Notes: a model not told the origin generated them from the letters alone. A stretch of DNA of 64,000 nt from Thermus brockianus (GCF_001880325.1 NZ_CP016312.1:1054001-1118000), one strand, 5' to 3'; positions 1-11,523 are shown, numbered from the stretch's first letter. A program made the numbers and translations.

Positions 1-418
1 CCAGGCGTTGCCGCCAGCCCCCGGAGAGGTGGCCCGCCAGGGCCTTGGCGTAGGGGAGAAGGCCAAAGCGCAAAAGGGCCTCCTCCGCCAGCGCCTTCGC
101 CTCCTTGGGCCGGTAAAGGCGGGCGCGGAAGCGGAGGTTTTCCTCCACGGTGAGGTCGCGGTAGACGCTCTGCTCCTGGGTAGCGTAGCCGATCCTGGCC
201 TTAACCGCCCAAGGCTCCCGCAGCACATCTAGCCCCGCCACCACCGCCCGCCCCCCATCGGGACGCAACACCCCGGTGAGAACCCGCACCAAGGTGGTCT
301 TCCCCGCCCCGTTGGGGCCCAAGAGGCCGAAGACCTCCCCGGGGCGCACGGAAAGGCTCACCCGGTCCAGGGCCTTGAGGCTGCCGAAATGCCTCGTCAC
401 CTCCTCAGCGTGCACCAT
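1..418 (-). CDS. ABC transporter ATP-binding protein (3' end outside window)
   Basis: ATPase subunit of an ABC exporter; it would power export through a permease encoded beyond the window edge. About 139 residues are visible. Walker A is GPNGAGKTT at residues 34-42, a Q-loop (ATQEQSVY) follows, and the signature LSGGWRQR lies close to the edge. The fold is the drug/ABC-2 export type (DrrA/YhhG-like). The start is the ATG at 416-418, which overlaps the end of the upstream tetR gene by 14 bp, so the two are cotranscribed and the regulator probably controls the pump. The substrate cannot be told. Confidence 0.9.
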   Translation of the reverse strand, partial: MVHAEEVTRHFGSLKALDRVSLSVRPGEVFGLLGPNGAGKTTLVRVLTGVLRPDGGRAVVAGLDVLREPWAVKARIGYATQEQSVYRDLTVEENLRFRARLYRPKEAKALAEEALLRFGLLPYAKALAGHLSGGWRQRL

Positions 419-989
419 AACGTCCCTCCAGATACCCCCGCACGTAGGCCTCCCGGTCTAAGGGCAGGCGCACCCCCAAAGCCTCCCCCAGGAGGAAGCG
501 GGCGAAAAGGGGGCCCACGAAGGCCAAGGCCAGCTCCTCTGGGGGCTCGTCTGGCCGCAAAAGGCCCTCCACCTGCTTGGCCCGGAAAAAGCCCAAAATC
601 CTTCCCAAGGCCATCCCAAGCCCCCTCGGGGGGCCTTCCGCCAGGAGCTCGGGGTGGCGCAAAAACTCGGTGAGGAGCTTGGGGAGGAGGGTCCGGTGAG
701 CCTGCAAAAACTCCTGGTAGACCTCGGCAAGGACCAAAAGCCCCTCCTCCAAGGGCATACCTTCCCCGGGAAACCGCTCCACAAAGCCTTGGGGAAAGAA
801 AGCGGCCACGGCCTTCTGGAAAAGGGCCTTCTTACTCCCAAAACGGCGAAAGAGGGTTACCTCGCTCACCCCTGCCCGCCGGGCCACCTCCTTGGTGGTG
901 GCCCCCCGGTAGCCCCGCTCCGCCAAAAGCTCCAAAGCGGCCTGGAGAAGGCGGGCCTCGAGGGGGTCGGCTTCCGCAAGTAAGCGCAT
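405..989 (-). CDS. TetR/AcrR family transcriptional regulator
   Basis: A 194-residue protein with an N-terminal TetR helix-turn-helix at roughly residues 12-58 (recognition region VARRAGVSEVTLFRRFGSKK) and a divergent C-terminal ligand-binding domain. It is the first gene of an operon with the ABC ATPase that overlaps its 3' end, the usual arrangement of a self-regulated efflux system. A good promoter (TTGACG, 17 bp, TAGGGT) lies just upstream. An imperfect inverted repeat (GTAAG-N6-CTTAC, 980-995) spans the start codon and is a candidate operator. The ligand is unknown. Confidence 0.9.
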   Translation of the reverse strand: MRLLAEADPLEARLLQAALELLAERGYRGATTKEVARRAGVSEVTLFRRFGSKKALFQKAVAAFFPQGFVERFPGEGMPLEEGLLVLAEVYQEFLQAHRTLLPKLLTEFLRHPELLAEGPPRGLGMALGRILGFFRAKQVEGLLRPDEPPEELALAFVGPLFARFLLGEALGVRLPLDREAYVRGYLEGRYGAR

Positions 990-995
990 ACTTAC
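980..995. promoter_or_regulatory. Candidate TetR operator
   Basis: Inverted repeat GTAAG-cgcata-CTTAC, flanked by partly symmetric CAA/AAG bases, overlaps the tetR start codon (987-989). The position suits autorepression. This is inferred only from symmetry and location. Confidence 0.3.
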
Positions 996-1001
996 AAGTC
1001 C

Positions 1002-1030
1002 ACCCTACCCCCGTTCCCCCGCCCCGTCAA
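1002..1030 (-). promoter_or_regulatory. Promoter of the tetR-ABC operon
   Basis: On the minus strand, -35 TTGACG (1025-1030), a 17-bp spacer and -10 TAGGGT (1002-1007) sit 12 bp before the tetR start. It is one of the few classical two-box promoters in the window. Confidence 0.55.
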
Positions 1031-1059
1031 GGGTGTGGCATACTGGACCTGGAGGCAGC

Positions 1060-1722
1060 ATGAACCTACTAGACCGCCTTGGGCGTCTCATCCGCGCCAA
1101 CCTAAACGAGCTTTTGCGCCGGGCCGAGGACCCGGAGAAGATCCTGGAACAGGCCCTCTTGGACATGAAAGAAGCCCTCAAGGAGGCCCGGGAACAGGTG
1201 GCGGCGGCCATGGCCGAGGCCAAGCGCCTGGAGCGGGAGGTGGAAAGCCACGAGAAGGAGGCCGCCCTCTGGGAGGAAAAGGCCAAGGAAGCCCTAAAGG
1301 CCTCCCGGGAGGACCTGGCCAAAGAGGCCCTAAGGCGCAGGAAGCGGGCTTTGGACCTGGCGGAGGGCTTCAAGGCACAACTGGCGGAGCACCGGGCCCT
1401 CACCGAGCGGCTCATGACCCAGCTCAAGGCCCTGGAGGCCAAGATTGACGAGGCCGAGGCCAGGAAGAAGCTCCTCTTGGCCCGGAAGAAGGGGGTGGAG
1501 GCGGCGGAGGCGGTGCGCCGGATGGAGTCCCGCTGGGAAGGGCACCCCGCCCTCGAGGCCTTTGAGGAAATGGAGGCCCGCATCCTGGCCCTGGAGGACC
1601 GGCACGAGGCCCTAAAGGCCCTGGACGGCCTGGACCTGGAAAAGGCGCTCGCCGCCCTGTCCGGGGAGAAGGAACTGGAGGAAGAGCTCCTTCGGCTCAA
1701 GCGGGAGCTAGGCCAAGCCTAG
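1060..1722 (+). CDS. pspA: PspA/IM30 (Vipp1) family protein
   Basis: A 220-residue, almost wholly alpha-helical coiled-coil protein rich in Glu, Lys, Ala and Leu. The N-terminus (MNLLDRLGRLIRANLNELL) has the amphipathic helix typical of PspA/IM30, followed by the family-like EDPEKILEQALLDM segment. Family members form ESCRT-III-like assemblies that guard the inner membrane. I chose the ATG at 1060 over the in-frame start 27 bases earlier because it has a GGAGG at 1051-1055 and starts with the conserved helix. It is divergent from tetR. No PspF or PspBC partner is seen. Confidence 0.88.
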   Translation: MNLLDRLGRLIRANLNELLRRAEDPEKILEQALLDMKEALKEAREQVAAAMAEAKRLEREVESHEKEAALWEEKAKEALKASREDLAKEALRRRKRALDLAEGFKAQLAEHRALTERLMTQLKALEAKIDEAEARKKLLLARKKGVEAAEAVRRMESRWEGHPALEAFEEMEARILALEDRHEALKALDGLDLEKALAALSGEKELEEELLRLKRELGQA

Positions 1723-1770
1723 CCTCGGCCCGGAACCTGAGTGTTGGCCAGCCTACGGCGGGAATCAGGG

Positions 1771-1776
1771 TAAACT
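1771..1776 (+). promoter_or_regulatory. -10 element (TAAACT) for the lipoprotein gene
   Basis: TAAACT ends 7 nt before the ATG at 1784, and there is no Shine-Dalgarno sequence between them. This is the spacing expected for a leaderless mRNA. Confidence 0.4.
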
Positions 1777-1783
1777 CCCTACC

Positions 1784-2428
1784 ATGAGGCGGTCCCTTAT
1801 GGCCCTCTCCCTTCTCCTCGCCGCCTGCGCCCCCCAGGTAACCCATGCCCCCGAGGCCCGGCCCTTCCTAAAAAGCGAGGCCTTCTACCCCATGGCCACG
1901 GGGCTGGAGTGGGTCTATGTGCCCGAGGGGGAACCCCTCTCCTCCCCGCCCTACCGGGTGCGGGTGGAAGGCCCCGCCCTCTACGAGGGCCAGGAAGCCC
2001 TTCGCTTCCGCGCCTATGGCCGGGGGGAGGACCGGGTCTACTACCGCCAGGTGGGGGCCTTTGGCGTGCGGCTTCTGGGCTTCCAGGACCCTTCGGCCCG
2101 GGTGGTCTTCACCCCACCCCTCCTGGAATACCCCCCGGAGGGCCTCCTCGCCCCGGGCCACCGCTGGGGCGGCAGGGTGGAGGTGAAGGTGGAGCTCCTC
2201 TCCCCTTCGGGGCGGGAGCCTTTAGCCCAAGGCCGCCTGGACTACAGCATGGAGGTCCTGGAGGAACGGGAAGTGCGCCTTCCTGCGGGAAGTTTCCGCA
2301 TCCTGCGCATCCGCCAGGTCTACCAGGACCAGGCGGGCCAGACGGCCTACGAGGTCTGGTTCGCCCCCCGGGTGGGGGAGGTGCGCACCCGGGAGGGGCG
2401 CATCCTGGTGGAGCGCAACTTCCAGTGA
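1784..2428 (+). CDS. Putative lipoprotein of unknown function
   Basis: A 214-residue exported protein. The signal peptide ends in a lipobox, LLAAC, so Cys15 is predicted to be lipidated. The mature part is beta-rich with many Tyr, Arg and Glu residues (for example [12 protein letters not shown] and [18 protein letters not shown]), reminiscent of outer-envelope lipoproteins, but I do not recognise a named family. Only 7 nt separate its stop from the dxs start, so it probably heads an operon with dxs. Confidence 0.75.
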   Translation: MRRSLMALSLLLAACAPQVTHAPEARPFLKSEAFYPMATGLEWVYVPEGEPLSSPPYRVRVEGPALYEGQEALRFRAYGRGEDRVYYRQVGAFGVRLLGFQDPSARVVFTPPLLEYPPEGLLAPGHRWGGRVEVKVELLSPSGREPLAQGRLDYSMEVLEEREVRLPAGSFRILRIRQVYQDQAGQTAYEVWFAPRVGEVRTREGRILVERNFQ

Positions 2429-2435
2429 GGTGGGT

Positions 2436-4283
2436 ATGGTCTTGGAAAAGGTGAACGGCCCCGAAGACCTGAAGCGGCTTAGCCTGGAGGAACTCCAGGC
2501 CCTGGCCGAGGAGATCCGGAGCGAGATCATCCGGGTCACGGCGCAAAACGGCGGGCACCTGGCCAGCTCCTTGGGAGCCGTGGAGCTCATCCTGGCCCTG
2601 CACCGCGTCTTTCACTCCCCCAAGGACCGCATCCTCTTTGACGTGGGCCACCAGGCCTACGCCCACAAACTGGTCACGGGGCGGAAGGACCGCTTCCACA
2701 CCCTGAGGCAGGAAGGGGGCATCTCCGGCTTCACCAAGGTTTCCGAGTCCGAACACGACGCCATCACCGCCGGCCACGCCTCCACCTCCTTGGCCCACGC
2801 CCTGGGCATGGCCATCGCCCGGGACCTCCAGGGGGAGGACTACCACGTGGTGGCGGTGATCGGGGATGGGGCCCTCACCGGGGGCATGGCCCTCGCTGCC
2901 CTGAACAAGATCGGGGAGCTGCAAAAGCGGATGCTCATCATCCTCAACGACAACGAGATGAGCATCTCCGAGAACGTGGGGGCCCTCAACAAGTACTTCA
3001 AAGAGCTTCAGATTAGAAAGTGGGTCCACGACATGGAAAAGCTGGGGAGAAACGTGCTGGAGCGCATCTCTCCCCAACTTTTCGGCCTGGTGGACCGGGC
3101 GAAGGAAGCGGCCAAGCTCATCCTCCACCAGGAAAACCCCTTCTACGCCTGGGGCTTGCGCTACATCGGCCCCGTGGACGGCCACGACCTGAAGGGCCTC
3201 GTCCACATCCTGGAGCACCTTAAGGCCCTGGAAGGCCCCACCCTCCTCCACGTGGTCACCCAGAAGGGCAAGGGGTACAAGGTGGCGGAGGCCGACCCCA
3301 TCTACTGGCACGGCCCCCCGGGCTTCAACCCCGAAAAACCGGAGAAGGTCTCCAAGGGCTACTCCTGGAGCCAGGCCTTCGGGGACGCCGTCACCGAACT
3401 CGCCCACCTGGAGCCCAGGCTCTTCGTCATCACCCCGGCCATGCGGGAGGGCTCGGGGCTCGTGCGCTACTCCCTGGAGCACCCCGAGCGCTACCTGGAC
3501 GTGGGCATCTGCGAGGACGTGGCGGTGACCACGGCGGCGGGCCTGGCCCTAAGGGGCATGAAGCCGGTGGTGGCCATCTACTCCACCTTCCTGCAACGGG
3601 CTTACGATCAGGTGATCCACGACGTGGCCATAGAAGCCCTCCCCGTGGTCTTCGCCATTGACCGGGCGGGCATCGTGGGGGCGGACGGGGCCACCCACCA
3701 CGGGGTCTTTGACATCGCCTACCTGCGCACCATCCCCAACCTGCAGATCGCCGCCCCCAAGGACGCCCTGGAGCTTCGGGCCATGCTGAAGAAAGCCCTG
3801 GAGGTGGGGGGGCCTGTGGCCATCCGCTACCCTCGGGACAACGTGGAAAGGGCCCCCGAGGGGGTGTGGCCGGACATCCCCTGGGGGAAGTGGGAGGTGG
3901 TGAAGGAGGGAAAGGAGGCCTACATCCTCGCCTTCGGCAAGACCCTCCGGTACGCCCTCGAGGCCGCGGGGGACGACCCCAGGGTGGGCGTGGTCAACGC
4001 CCGCTTCCTCAAGCCCCTGGACCGGGAGATGCTGAGGCAGCTTGCCCGCTACAAACTCCTCACCGTGGAGGACCACCAGCGGATGGGGGGCTTCGGGAGC
4101 GCCGTGCTGGAGGCTCTTAACGAGATGGGCCTCAAGCCCGAGGTCAAGGTCCTGGGGCTTCCCGACCGCTTCTTTGAGCACGGCACCATCCCGAGCCTGC
4201 ACCGCCAGGCGGGGATTGACCCCGAGGGGATCCGCCGGGCCCTGGCGGAGATGGGCCTCGCCCCCGTCCATGAGCGGGCCTGA
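2436..4283 (+). CDS. dxs: 1-deoxy-D-xylulose-5-phosphate synthase
   Basis: Thiamine-diphosphate enzyme that condenses pyruvate and glyceraldehyde 3-phosphate to DXP, the entry step of the MEP isoprenoid pathway (carotenoids and quinones in Thermus). At 615 residues it has the normal length. The thiamine-diphosphate motif begins GDGALTGGM near residue 147 and closes with LNDN; a transketolase pyrimidine-binding domain and the C-terminal transketolase domain follow. I start at the ATG at 2436, preceded by GAGGTGG, rather than the GTG 6 bases earlier. The N-terminus ([20 protein letters not shown]) closely resembles the T. thermophilus enzyme. Confidence 0.97.
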   Translation: MVLEKVNGPEDLKRLSLEELQALAEEIRSEIIRVTAQNGGHLASSLGAVELILALHRVFHSPKDRILFDVGHQAYAHKLVTGRKDRFHTLRQEGGISGFTKVSESEHDAITAGHASTSLAHALGMAIARDLQGEDYHVVAVIGDGALTGGMALAALNKIGELQKRMLIILNDNEMSISENVGALNKYFKELQIRKWVHDMEKLGRNVLERISPQLFGLVDRAKEAAKLILHQENPFYAWGLRYIGPVDGHDLKGLVHILEHLKALEGPTLLHVVTQKGKGYKVAEADPIYWHGPPGFNPEKPEKVSKGYSWSQAFGDAVTELAHLEPRLFVITPAMREGSGLVRYSLEHPERYLDVGICEDVAVTTAAGLALRGMKPVVAIYSTFLQRAYDQVIHDVAIEALPVVFAIDRAGIVGADGATHHGVFDIAYLRTIPNLQIAAPKDALELRAMLKKALEVGGPVAIRYPRDNVERAPEGVWPDIPWGKWEVVKEGKEAYILAFGKTLRYALEAAGDDPRVGVVNARFLKPLDREMLRQLARYKLLTVEDHQRMGGFGSAVLEALNEMGLKPEVKVLGLPDRFFEHGTIPSLHRQAGIDPEGIRRALAEMGLAPVHERA

Positions 4284-4884
4284 GCGCCTGGCCTTTGCCG
4301 CCAACCTTTACCGGGTGCCAGCGGGGGAGGGCTATTTCCTGGTGGATGCCGGGCTTCCCTGGGAGGCGAAAAAGCTCCTCTCCCTCCTGGCCTCCCCTCC
4401 CCTTTTCCTCTTCCTCACCCACCACCACCTGGACCACGCCGGGGGGGCGAGGGCCCTTTGGGAGCGGTATGGGGTGCCCGTCTTCGCCCACCCCCAGGAG
4501 TGGCCCTACCTCACGGGGGAAAAGCCCCGCCCGCCCCTTCCCATCCCCCTCCTGGGCCACCGGCTCGCCAACCTGGCCCCGCCCCTCCCCAAGGAGGCCC
4601 TCCGCCCCGTAGAGGAAGGGATGGCGCTTGCCGGCTGGCGGGTGGTCCACCTCCCCGGCCACACCCTGGGGCAGGTGGGGCTTTTCCGGGAGGGGATACT
4701 TTTGGCGGGGGACGCCCTGAGGGGCAAGGGCCTCCCGCCCCGTTTCATCAACGAGGACCACGCCCTAGCGAAGAAGACGGTGCGCAAGATCCTGGACCTG
4801 GGGGCCCGGTGGGTCTACATCGGCCACGGGGGGCCTCTTCCCAGGGAGCGGGTGGAGGCCTTGGCGCGTAAACTGGGCGTATGA
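4270..4884 (+). CDS. Metallo-beta-lactamase-fold hydrolase
   Basis: A 204-residue MBL-fold protein. The metal-binding HxHxDH is clear: [10 protein letters not shown] at residues 50-59. A later His (HLPGHTLG), the bridging Asp (LLAGDAL) and the last His (YIGHGG) complete a two-metal site as in glyoxalase II and related hydrolases. The ATG at 4270 overlaps the dxs stop by 14 bp, and its own stop overlaps the next start (ATGA), so it is translationally coupled on both sides. The substrate cannot be told. Confidence 0.88.
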   Translation: MSGPERLAFAANLYRVPAGEGYFLVDAGLPWEAKKLLSLLASPPLFLFLTHHHLDHAGGARALWERYGVPVFAHPQEWPYLTGEKPRPPLPIPLLGHRLANLAPPLPKEALRPVEEGMALAGWRVVHLPGHTLGQVGLFREGILLAGDALRGKGLPPRFINEDHALAKKTVRKILDLGARWVYIGHGGPLPRERVEALARKLGV

Positions 4885-5870
4885 GGAAGCTCGTTGCCTT
4901 AGGGCTCTTCCTCCTTGGGGCCTGGGCCCAGGAGGTGGTGGTCTACCCGGGTTTCGCCGAGGTGAAGGAGCCCGTGGTCCTCCCCCCGTCCGCCTGGGTG
5001 TACCTGGCCGGGGAAAAGCTTGCCCGCATGGTGCCGGGCTCGTTGCGGCTCCTTGGGGTGGAGGAAGAGGAAAGGCTTTTCCAGGGCACGGCGGTTCTTT
5101 TCCGCTACCGGGGGGAGGGAAGGGCCTGGCTCCGCTACCTCTATACCGGGCTTTCCGGGGAGGTCTTCTACACCCTCGAGGAGGGCAGGCTCACCGCCTG
5201 GGCCAGGCTTCGGCTGGAGGGGGAGGCCCTCCAGGCGGAACGCCTCGCCCTTCTGGCGGGGGAGGTGAACCTCCTCGAGGCCAAGGCCCTTCCGGAAGCC
5301 GCCTTTCGCACCCTTCGTGAGGCCTACGAAAACCCCTTTGGCCTCTTCCGCTACGAGCTTGCGCCGAGAACGCTTCTCCCCGGCACCACGGAAATCCCCT
5401 TCCAACGGGCCGAGGTGGCCCCCATGCGCCTTCTCCGCTACCAGGGTCCCTTCCGCACGGAGGCCTCCATCCCCTTGGAACGGGGCTACCGCTTCAAGGC
5501 CCCCTTCCCCTTGGCCCCTGGGGCCTTGGAGGTGGTGGAGGAGGGCCTTTTCCTGGGCCAGGGCCGCCTTCCCGCTGCCCTTGCGGGCAACCTGGCAGAG
5601 GTGTGGCTTGGACCGGACCTGAGGGCGCGCCTTGGGCGTGCCGTCCGCCTCCTTGCCCAGTCGGAGAAGGAGGCCACCTACCTGGTGGAAACCCGCCTGG
5701 AAAACCCCTACGCCTACCCGGTAACCGCCCTCCTTGCGGAAACTTTTCCCCAGCCCTTCCGCCTGGACTTCCCCGGGGCCAACCTCCTGCCCGAGGGCTA
5801 CCGTCTGGAACTCCCCCTAAAACCCCATGAGGCCAAAACCCTCACCTACCGCCTCACCCTTTCCCGCTAG
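4881..5870 (+). CDS. Secreted protein of unknown function, DUF4139-like tail
   Basis: A 329-residue exported protein. The first 16 residues ([16 protein letters not shown]) form a signal peptide cleaved before QEVVVYPG. The rest is beta-strand-rich. The end (LPEGYRLELPLKPHEAKTLT) resembles the close of DUF4139 domains, where a 'maximally loaded' beta-sandwich ends in an HEAKTLTYRL-type strand; that likeness is only suggestive. The start overlaps the hydrolase stop in ATGA. Its function is unknown. Confidence 0.7.
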   Translation: MRKLVALGLFLLGAWAQEVVVYPGFAEVKEPVVLPPSAWVYLAGEKLARMVPGSLRLLGVEEEERLFQGTAVLFRYRGEGRAWLRYLYTGLSGEVFYTLEEGRLTAWARLRLEGEALQAERLALLAGEVNLLEAKALPEAAFRTLREAYENPFGLFRYELAPRTLLPGTTEIPFQRAEVAPMRLLRYQGPFRTEASIPLERGYRFKAPFPLAPGALEVVEEGLFLGQGRLPAALAGNLAEVWLGPDLRARLGRAVRLLAQSEKEATYLVETRLENPYAYPVTALLAETFPQPFRLDFPGANLLPEGYRLELPLKPHEAKTLTYRLTLSR

Positions 5871-5896
5871 GGACACCTGCCCTTCCCCCCCTTCCC

Positions 5897-5902
5897 TACG
5901 CT
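5897..5902 (+). promoter_or_regulatory. -10-like element (TACGCT) for the radical SAM gene
   Basis: TACGCT, then 6 nt, then the ATG at 5909. No ribosome-binding site is present, so the transcript is probably leaderless. Confidence 0.35.
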
Positions 5903-5908
5903 AAGGGC

Positions 5909-6979
5909 ATGAAGCCCGACCTCCACCGCTTTCCCCTCCTGGTGGCCTGGGAGATGACCCGGGCCTGCCTCCTGGCCTGCCAGCACTGCCGGGCCTCCGC
6001 CGTGCCCGACCCCCTTCCCGATGAACTGTCCACCGCGGAAGGCCTTAAGCTCCTCCGGGAACTCGCCACCTACACCCCCAAGCCCATCCTCCTCCCCACG
6101 GGGGGCGACCCCCTGGCCCGTCCCGACCTCTTCCTCCTCCTGGAGGAAGCCCAGCGCCTGGGCCTCAAGGTGGGCATTACCCCCGCCGTCACCCCAAGGC
6201 TCACCCGGGAGGTGGTGGCCCGCTTCCGGGAACTGGGCGTCCACCAGATGGCCATCTCCCTGGACGGGGCGAGCCCCGAGACCCACGATGGCTTCCGCGG
6301 GGTGCCGGGCACCTTCGCCCTGGCGCTAAAGGCCCTCACCTGGGCCAAGGAGGTGGGGCTTATGACCCAGGTGAACACCACCGTGACCCGGCGCACCGCC
6401 AAAGAGCTTCCCGGAATCGCCGAAATCCTTTCGAAAAAGGGCGTGGCCACCTGGGAGGTCTTCTTCCTGGTACCCGTGGGCCGGGGAGCCTTGCTGGAGC
6501 AACTCTCCCCCGAGGGGTACGAGGAGGTGATGCACCTCCTTTACGAGCTCTCCCGCCGCCACCCCTTCCAGGTGCGCACCACGGAAGGCCCCATGTTCCG
6601 CCGCATCGTTCTGGAACGCCGCCAAAGGGAGGGCGGGCAAGACGGCGCCCTGGTGGGCGAGGGGCGGGGTGTCCACGTTTCCGATGGCTTCGGCTTCGTC
6701 TTCGTGGCCGCCAACGGGGAGGTCTACCCCTCGGGCTTTCTTCCCCTTTCCGCCGGAAACGTGCGGGAAACGCCCCTCTTGCAAATCTACCGCGAAAGCC
6801 CCATCTTCCAGTCCCTGCGCAACAAAGCCCTCCTCAAGGGAAAATGCGGGGTTTGCGAGTACCGGGAGCTTTGCGGGGGTAGCCGGGCCCGGGCCTATGC
6901 GGAGACCGGGGACTATCTGGAATCCGATCCCCGTTGCGCCTACATTCCCAGAACCTGGGGACAAATGCCCCTGGCGTAG
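5909..6979 (+). CDS. Radical SAM/SPASM domain protein (AhbD/NirJ-like)
   Basis: A 356-residue radical SAM enzyme. The cluster-binding CxxxCxxC is Cys20, Cys24 and Cys27 (ACLLACQHCRAS), with the SAM-binding GGDP (LPTGGDPLARPD) about 45 residues on. The C-terminus has a SPASM-type Cys set (GKCGVCEYRELCGG and a later SDPRC) for auxiliary Fe-S clusters. The order and motifs fit the group containing the haem/haem-d1 enzymes AhbD and NirJ and peptide-modifying enzymes. No precursor peptide gene is visible nearby. A small cytochrome c gene follows after 28 bp, so a redox or haem role is possible but inferred. Confidence 0.88.
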   Translation: MKPDLHRFPLLVAWEMTRACLLACQHCRASAVPDPLPDELSTAEGLKLLRELATYTPKPILLPTGGDPLARPDLFLLLEEAQRLGLKVGITPAVTPRLTREVVARFRELGVHQMAISLDGASPETHDGFRGVPGTFALALKALTWAKEVGLMTQVNTTVTRRTAKELPGIAEILSKKGVATWEVFFLVPVGRGALLEQLSPEGYEEVMHLLYELSRRHPFQVRTTEGPMFRRIVLERRQREGGQDGALVGEGRGVHVSDGFGFVFVAANGEVYPSGFLPLSAGNVRETPLLQIYRESPIFQSLRNKALLKGKCGVCEYRELCGGSRARAYAETGDYLESDPRCAYIPRTWGQMPLA

Positions 6980-6995
6980 ACCGGCGCAGTCCTCC

Positions 6996-7001
6996 TATCC
7001 T
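6996..7001 (+). promoter_or_regulatory. -10-like element (TATCCT) for the cytochrome c gene
   Basis: TATCCT ends 6 nt before the ATG at 7008. The same leaderless spacing is seen at other genes here. Confidence 0.3.
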
Positions 7002-7007
7002 GGAGCC

Positions 7008-7436
7008 ATGCGGCGCCTTTTGCCCTTTATTTTCCTCGCCGGCCTCTTCGCCCTCGGGCAAAGCCCTGGGGCCAAGCTGTACTCAGCCAACTGCCAAAGC
7101 TGCCACCAGGCCACGGGCCAGGGCATCCCCGGGGCCTTCCCGCCCCTCACCCACCTGGACAAGGTGGTCCAGGCCAAGGGGGGCCGGGAGTACCTCATCC
7201 GGGTGGTCCTCTATGGCCTCCAGGGCCCCCTCACCGTAGAGGGCAAGACCTATAACGGGGTCATGCCCCCCTTCCGGCAGCTTAAGGACGAGGAGGTGGC
7301 CAACCTCTTAAACCACGTCCTGGCCACCTTCGCCAAATCCAAGGCCAAGCCCATCACCGCCCAGGAGGTAAAGGCCCAAAGGGCCAAACCCCTCTCCCCG
7401 CAGGAGGTGCTCAAGTCCCGTCCCCCGGTCAAGTAG
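7008..7436 (+). CDS. Small secreted c-type cytochrome
   Basis: A 142-residue monohaem cytochrome c. A signal peptide (MRRLLPFIFLAGLFALG) is followed by the haem-attachment motif CQSCH (Cys29, Cys32, His33); the probable axial Met lies in NGVMPPFRQL. Class I cytochrome c, exported and matured outside the membrane, probably an electron carrier. A Lys/Pro-rich tail of about 35 residues follows the haem domain. It lies next to the radical SAM gene and ends at a strong bidirectional terminator. The partner oxidase or reductase is not in the window. Confidence 0.9.
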   Translation: MRRLLPFIFLAGLFALGQSPGAKLYSANCQSCHQATGQGIPGAFPPLTHLDKVVQAKGGREYLIRVVLYGLQGPLTVEGKTYNGVMPPFRQLKDEEVANLLNHVLATFAKSKAKPITAQEVKAQRAKPLSPQEVLKSRPPVK

Positions 7437-7454
7437 ACCGGTGTACTCCCTCCC

Positions 7455-7481
7455 CCCGGGGCCTTTAGGCCCCGGGCCCTT

Positions 7482-7483
<2 letters not shown>
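7455..7483. terminator. Bidirectional intrinsic terminator
   Basis: Perfect 9-bp stem CCCGGGGCC/GGCCCCGGG (7455-7463 and 7468-7476) with loop TTTA and a downstream TTTT. It separates the convergent cytochrome c and pyk genes; the pyk stop codon lies inside the T tract. Confidence 0.8.
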
Positions 7484-10206
<2,723 letters not shown>

Positions 10207-10211
10207 TTAGC

Positions 10212-11330
10212 TTACACCCTCAAGGGGACCACCACCGCCTGGTAGCCTAGGCCCTCCTCCGCCGGGCGGATTAGGCTCGGGCTTGTGGGCCCGGAAAGCC
10301 AGAGGGCGGCCTGGCCCGAGATGGGCCCCAAGGCCTCCAGGAGGTAGCGGGCGTTGTAGGCCACGGCGAGGGGCGTTCCCTCCAAGGCCACGGGAAGCTC
10401 CTCCTGGCCCTTGCCGTAGTCCCCTTCCGCCGACAGGAGAACCCGCCCCTCCTGGAAGAAGAGGTCCACCCGGTGGTTCTGCCTGTCAGCCAGGACGCTT
10501 ACCCGCCGCAAGGCCTCGCGGAAGGCCTCGGCCTCCAGGGTGGCCTTTAGGGGAAACTCCTTGGGGATGACCCGCTCGTAATCGGGGAACTCCCCCTCCA
10601 TGAGCCTCACCGCTAGGCGCACCCACCCCTCCCCTTCCCGCACCGCCAAGCCCAGGGTGCCTGGGCCCAGGGCCAGGACCACCTCCCCCGCCCCTACCCC
10701 TTTGAGGACCCGGGCCACCTCGTCCACGCTGCGGGCGGGGACCACGGCCTTCTTCTGGAAGGGCTGGGGCCTTTCCAGCTGGTAGAGGGCCAGACGGTAG
10801 CCGTCTGAGGCCACGCTCCGCATGCCACCCTCGGAAAACTCCAGCTGCACCCCGCGGAAAATGGCCCGGTACTCCTCGTGGCTGGCGGCGTAGCGCACGT
10901 GGGTAAGGGCCCGGAGAAGGTCTTCCACCGGCAAGGTGGTCTGCCAAGGGTAGGTTTCGGAGGGGTGAGGCTCGGGGAAGGAGAGCTCGGGGTACCCCTC
11001 CGTGGGGGCCAGGGCGAGCCGGGTACGAAAGGCGCCGGAAACGAGCTCCAGGTCACCGCCCAAGACTAGCTCCACCTGCTCCCCAGGAAGGCTCCGCACC
11101 AGCTGGAAAAAGGGCTGCGCCGGTACCAGGTAACGCCCTTCGCCTTGGACTTCGGCCGGGAGGCCGGCCTCGAGGTCCACCTCCCCGTTGCTTCCAAAAA
11201 GCACCAGGGCATCTTGGCCTAGGGCGAGGCCCAGGTAGGTGAAAAGGGGGTTGGAGCTCCGCGAGGGGATGACCCTCTCCAGGAAAGAGAGGCGTTCGGC
11301 CAACAGGTTTTTGGGAAGGATTACGCGCAT
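10212..11330 (-). CDS. dnaN: DNA polymerase III sliding clamp (beta subunit)
   Basis: Ring-shaped processivity clamp that tethers the replicative polymerase to DNA. 372 residues with three repeated clamp domains; it starts MRVILPKNLLAERLSFLERV and ends with the hydrophobic-pocket strand AVVVPLRV. The ATG at 11330 is preceded by GGAGG. It lies on the other side of oriC from dnaA and in the same orientation, the common bacterial origin arrangement with the origin between the two genes. Confidence 0.97.
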   Translation of the reverse strand: MRVILPKNLLAERLSFLERVIPSRSSNPLFTYLGLALGQDALVLFGSNGEVDLEAGLPAEVQGEGRYLVPAQPFFQLVRSLPGEQVELVLGGDLELVSGAFRTRLALAPTEGYPELSFPEPHPSETYPWQTTLPVEDLLRALTHVRYAASHEEYRAIFRGVQLEFSEGGMRSVASDGYRLALYQLERPQPFQKKAVVPARSVDEVARVLKGVGAGEVVLALGPGTLGLAVREGEGWVRLAVRLMEGEFPDYERVIPKEFPLKATLEAEAFREALRRVSVLADRQNHRVDLFFQEGRVLLSAEGDYGKGQEELPVALEGTPLAVAYNARYLLEALGPISGQAALWLSGPTSPSLIRPAEEGLGYQAVVVPLRV

Positions 11331-11352
11331 TATCCGTTCCTCCTTTTTCTGT

Positions 11353-11401
11353 TACTACGGTTTTCTTTTTTTAAAGATCTTAAAAGATAGTAGCCGTAGT
11401 A
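11353..11401. repeat. Inverted repeat flanking the A+T-rich unwinding region
   Basis: TACTACGG (11353-11360) and CCGTAGTA (11394-11401) are exact reverse complements. They enclose a tract with runs of T and A, including TTTTTTTAAAGATCTTAAAA, the most A+T-rich part of the origin. Confidence 0.6.
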
Positions 11402-11405
11402 GTAG
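11388..11405 (+). promoter_or_regulatory. DnaA-trio-like element
   Basis: Six consecutive triplets read TAG-TAG-CCG-TAG-TAG-TAG, all in one register, then GGCC and then a DnaA box at 11410. DnaA-trios described in Bacillus subtilis have the same order: DnaA boxes, a short G+C stretch, TAG-type triplets, then A+T-rich DNA. They load DnaA onto one strand during opening. Assignment is by pattern only. Confidence 0.6.
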
Positions 11406-11409
11406 GGCC

Positions 11410-11515
11410 TGTGGATATGTGGATAAGGGGGCAAAAACCCCGTCCTGCACGGCAAAGGGCTTGTGGATAACTCTTGTGGATAACTGGCCTTGGCCTGTGG
11501 ATAAGGTGTGGATAA
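11410..11515 (+). repeat. DnaA-box array, plus orientation (6 boxes)
   Basis: TGTGGATAA at 11418, 11462, 11475, 11496 and 11507, and a variant TGTGGATAT at 11410 next to the trio element. The first two overlap by one base and lie nearest the unwinding region. Confidence 0.88.
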
Positions 11516-11523
11516 CTGGGCAG

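Noticed and set aside
2109-3482. Long antisense open frame across dxs (and similar frames across pheT, priA and pyk)
   Set aside because: High G+C makes long antisense frames common; composition is Gly/Pro/His/Val-rich without family motifs, and the sense genes are certain.
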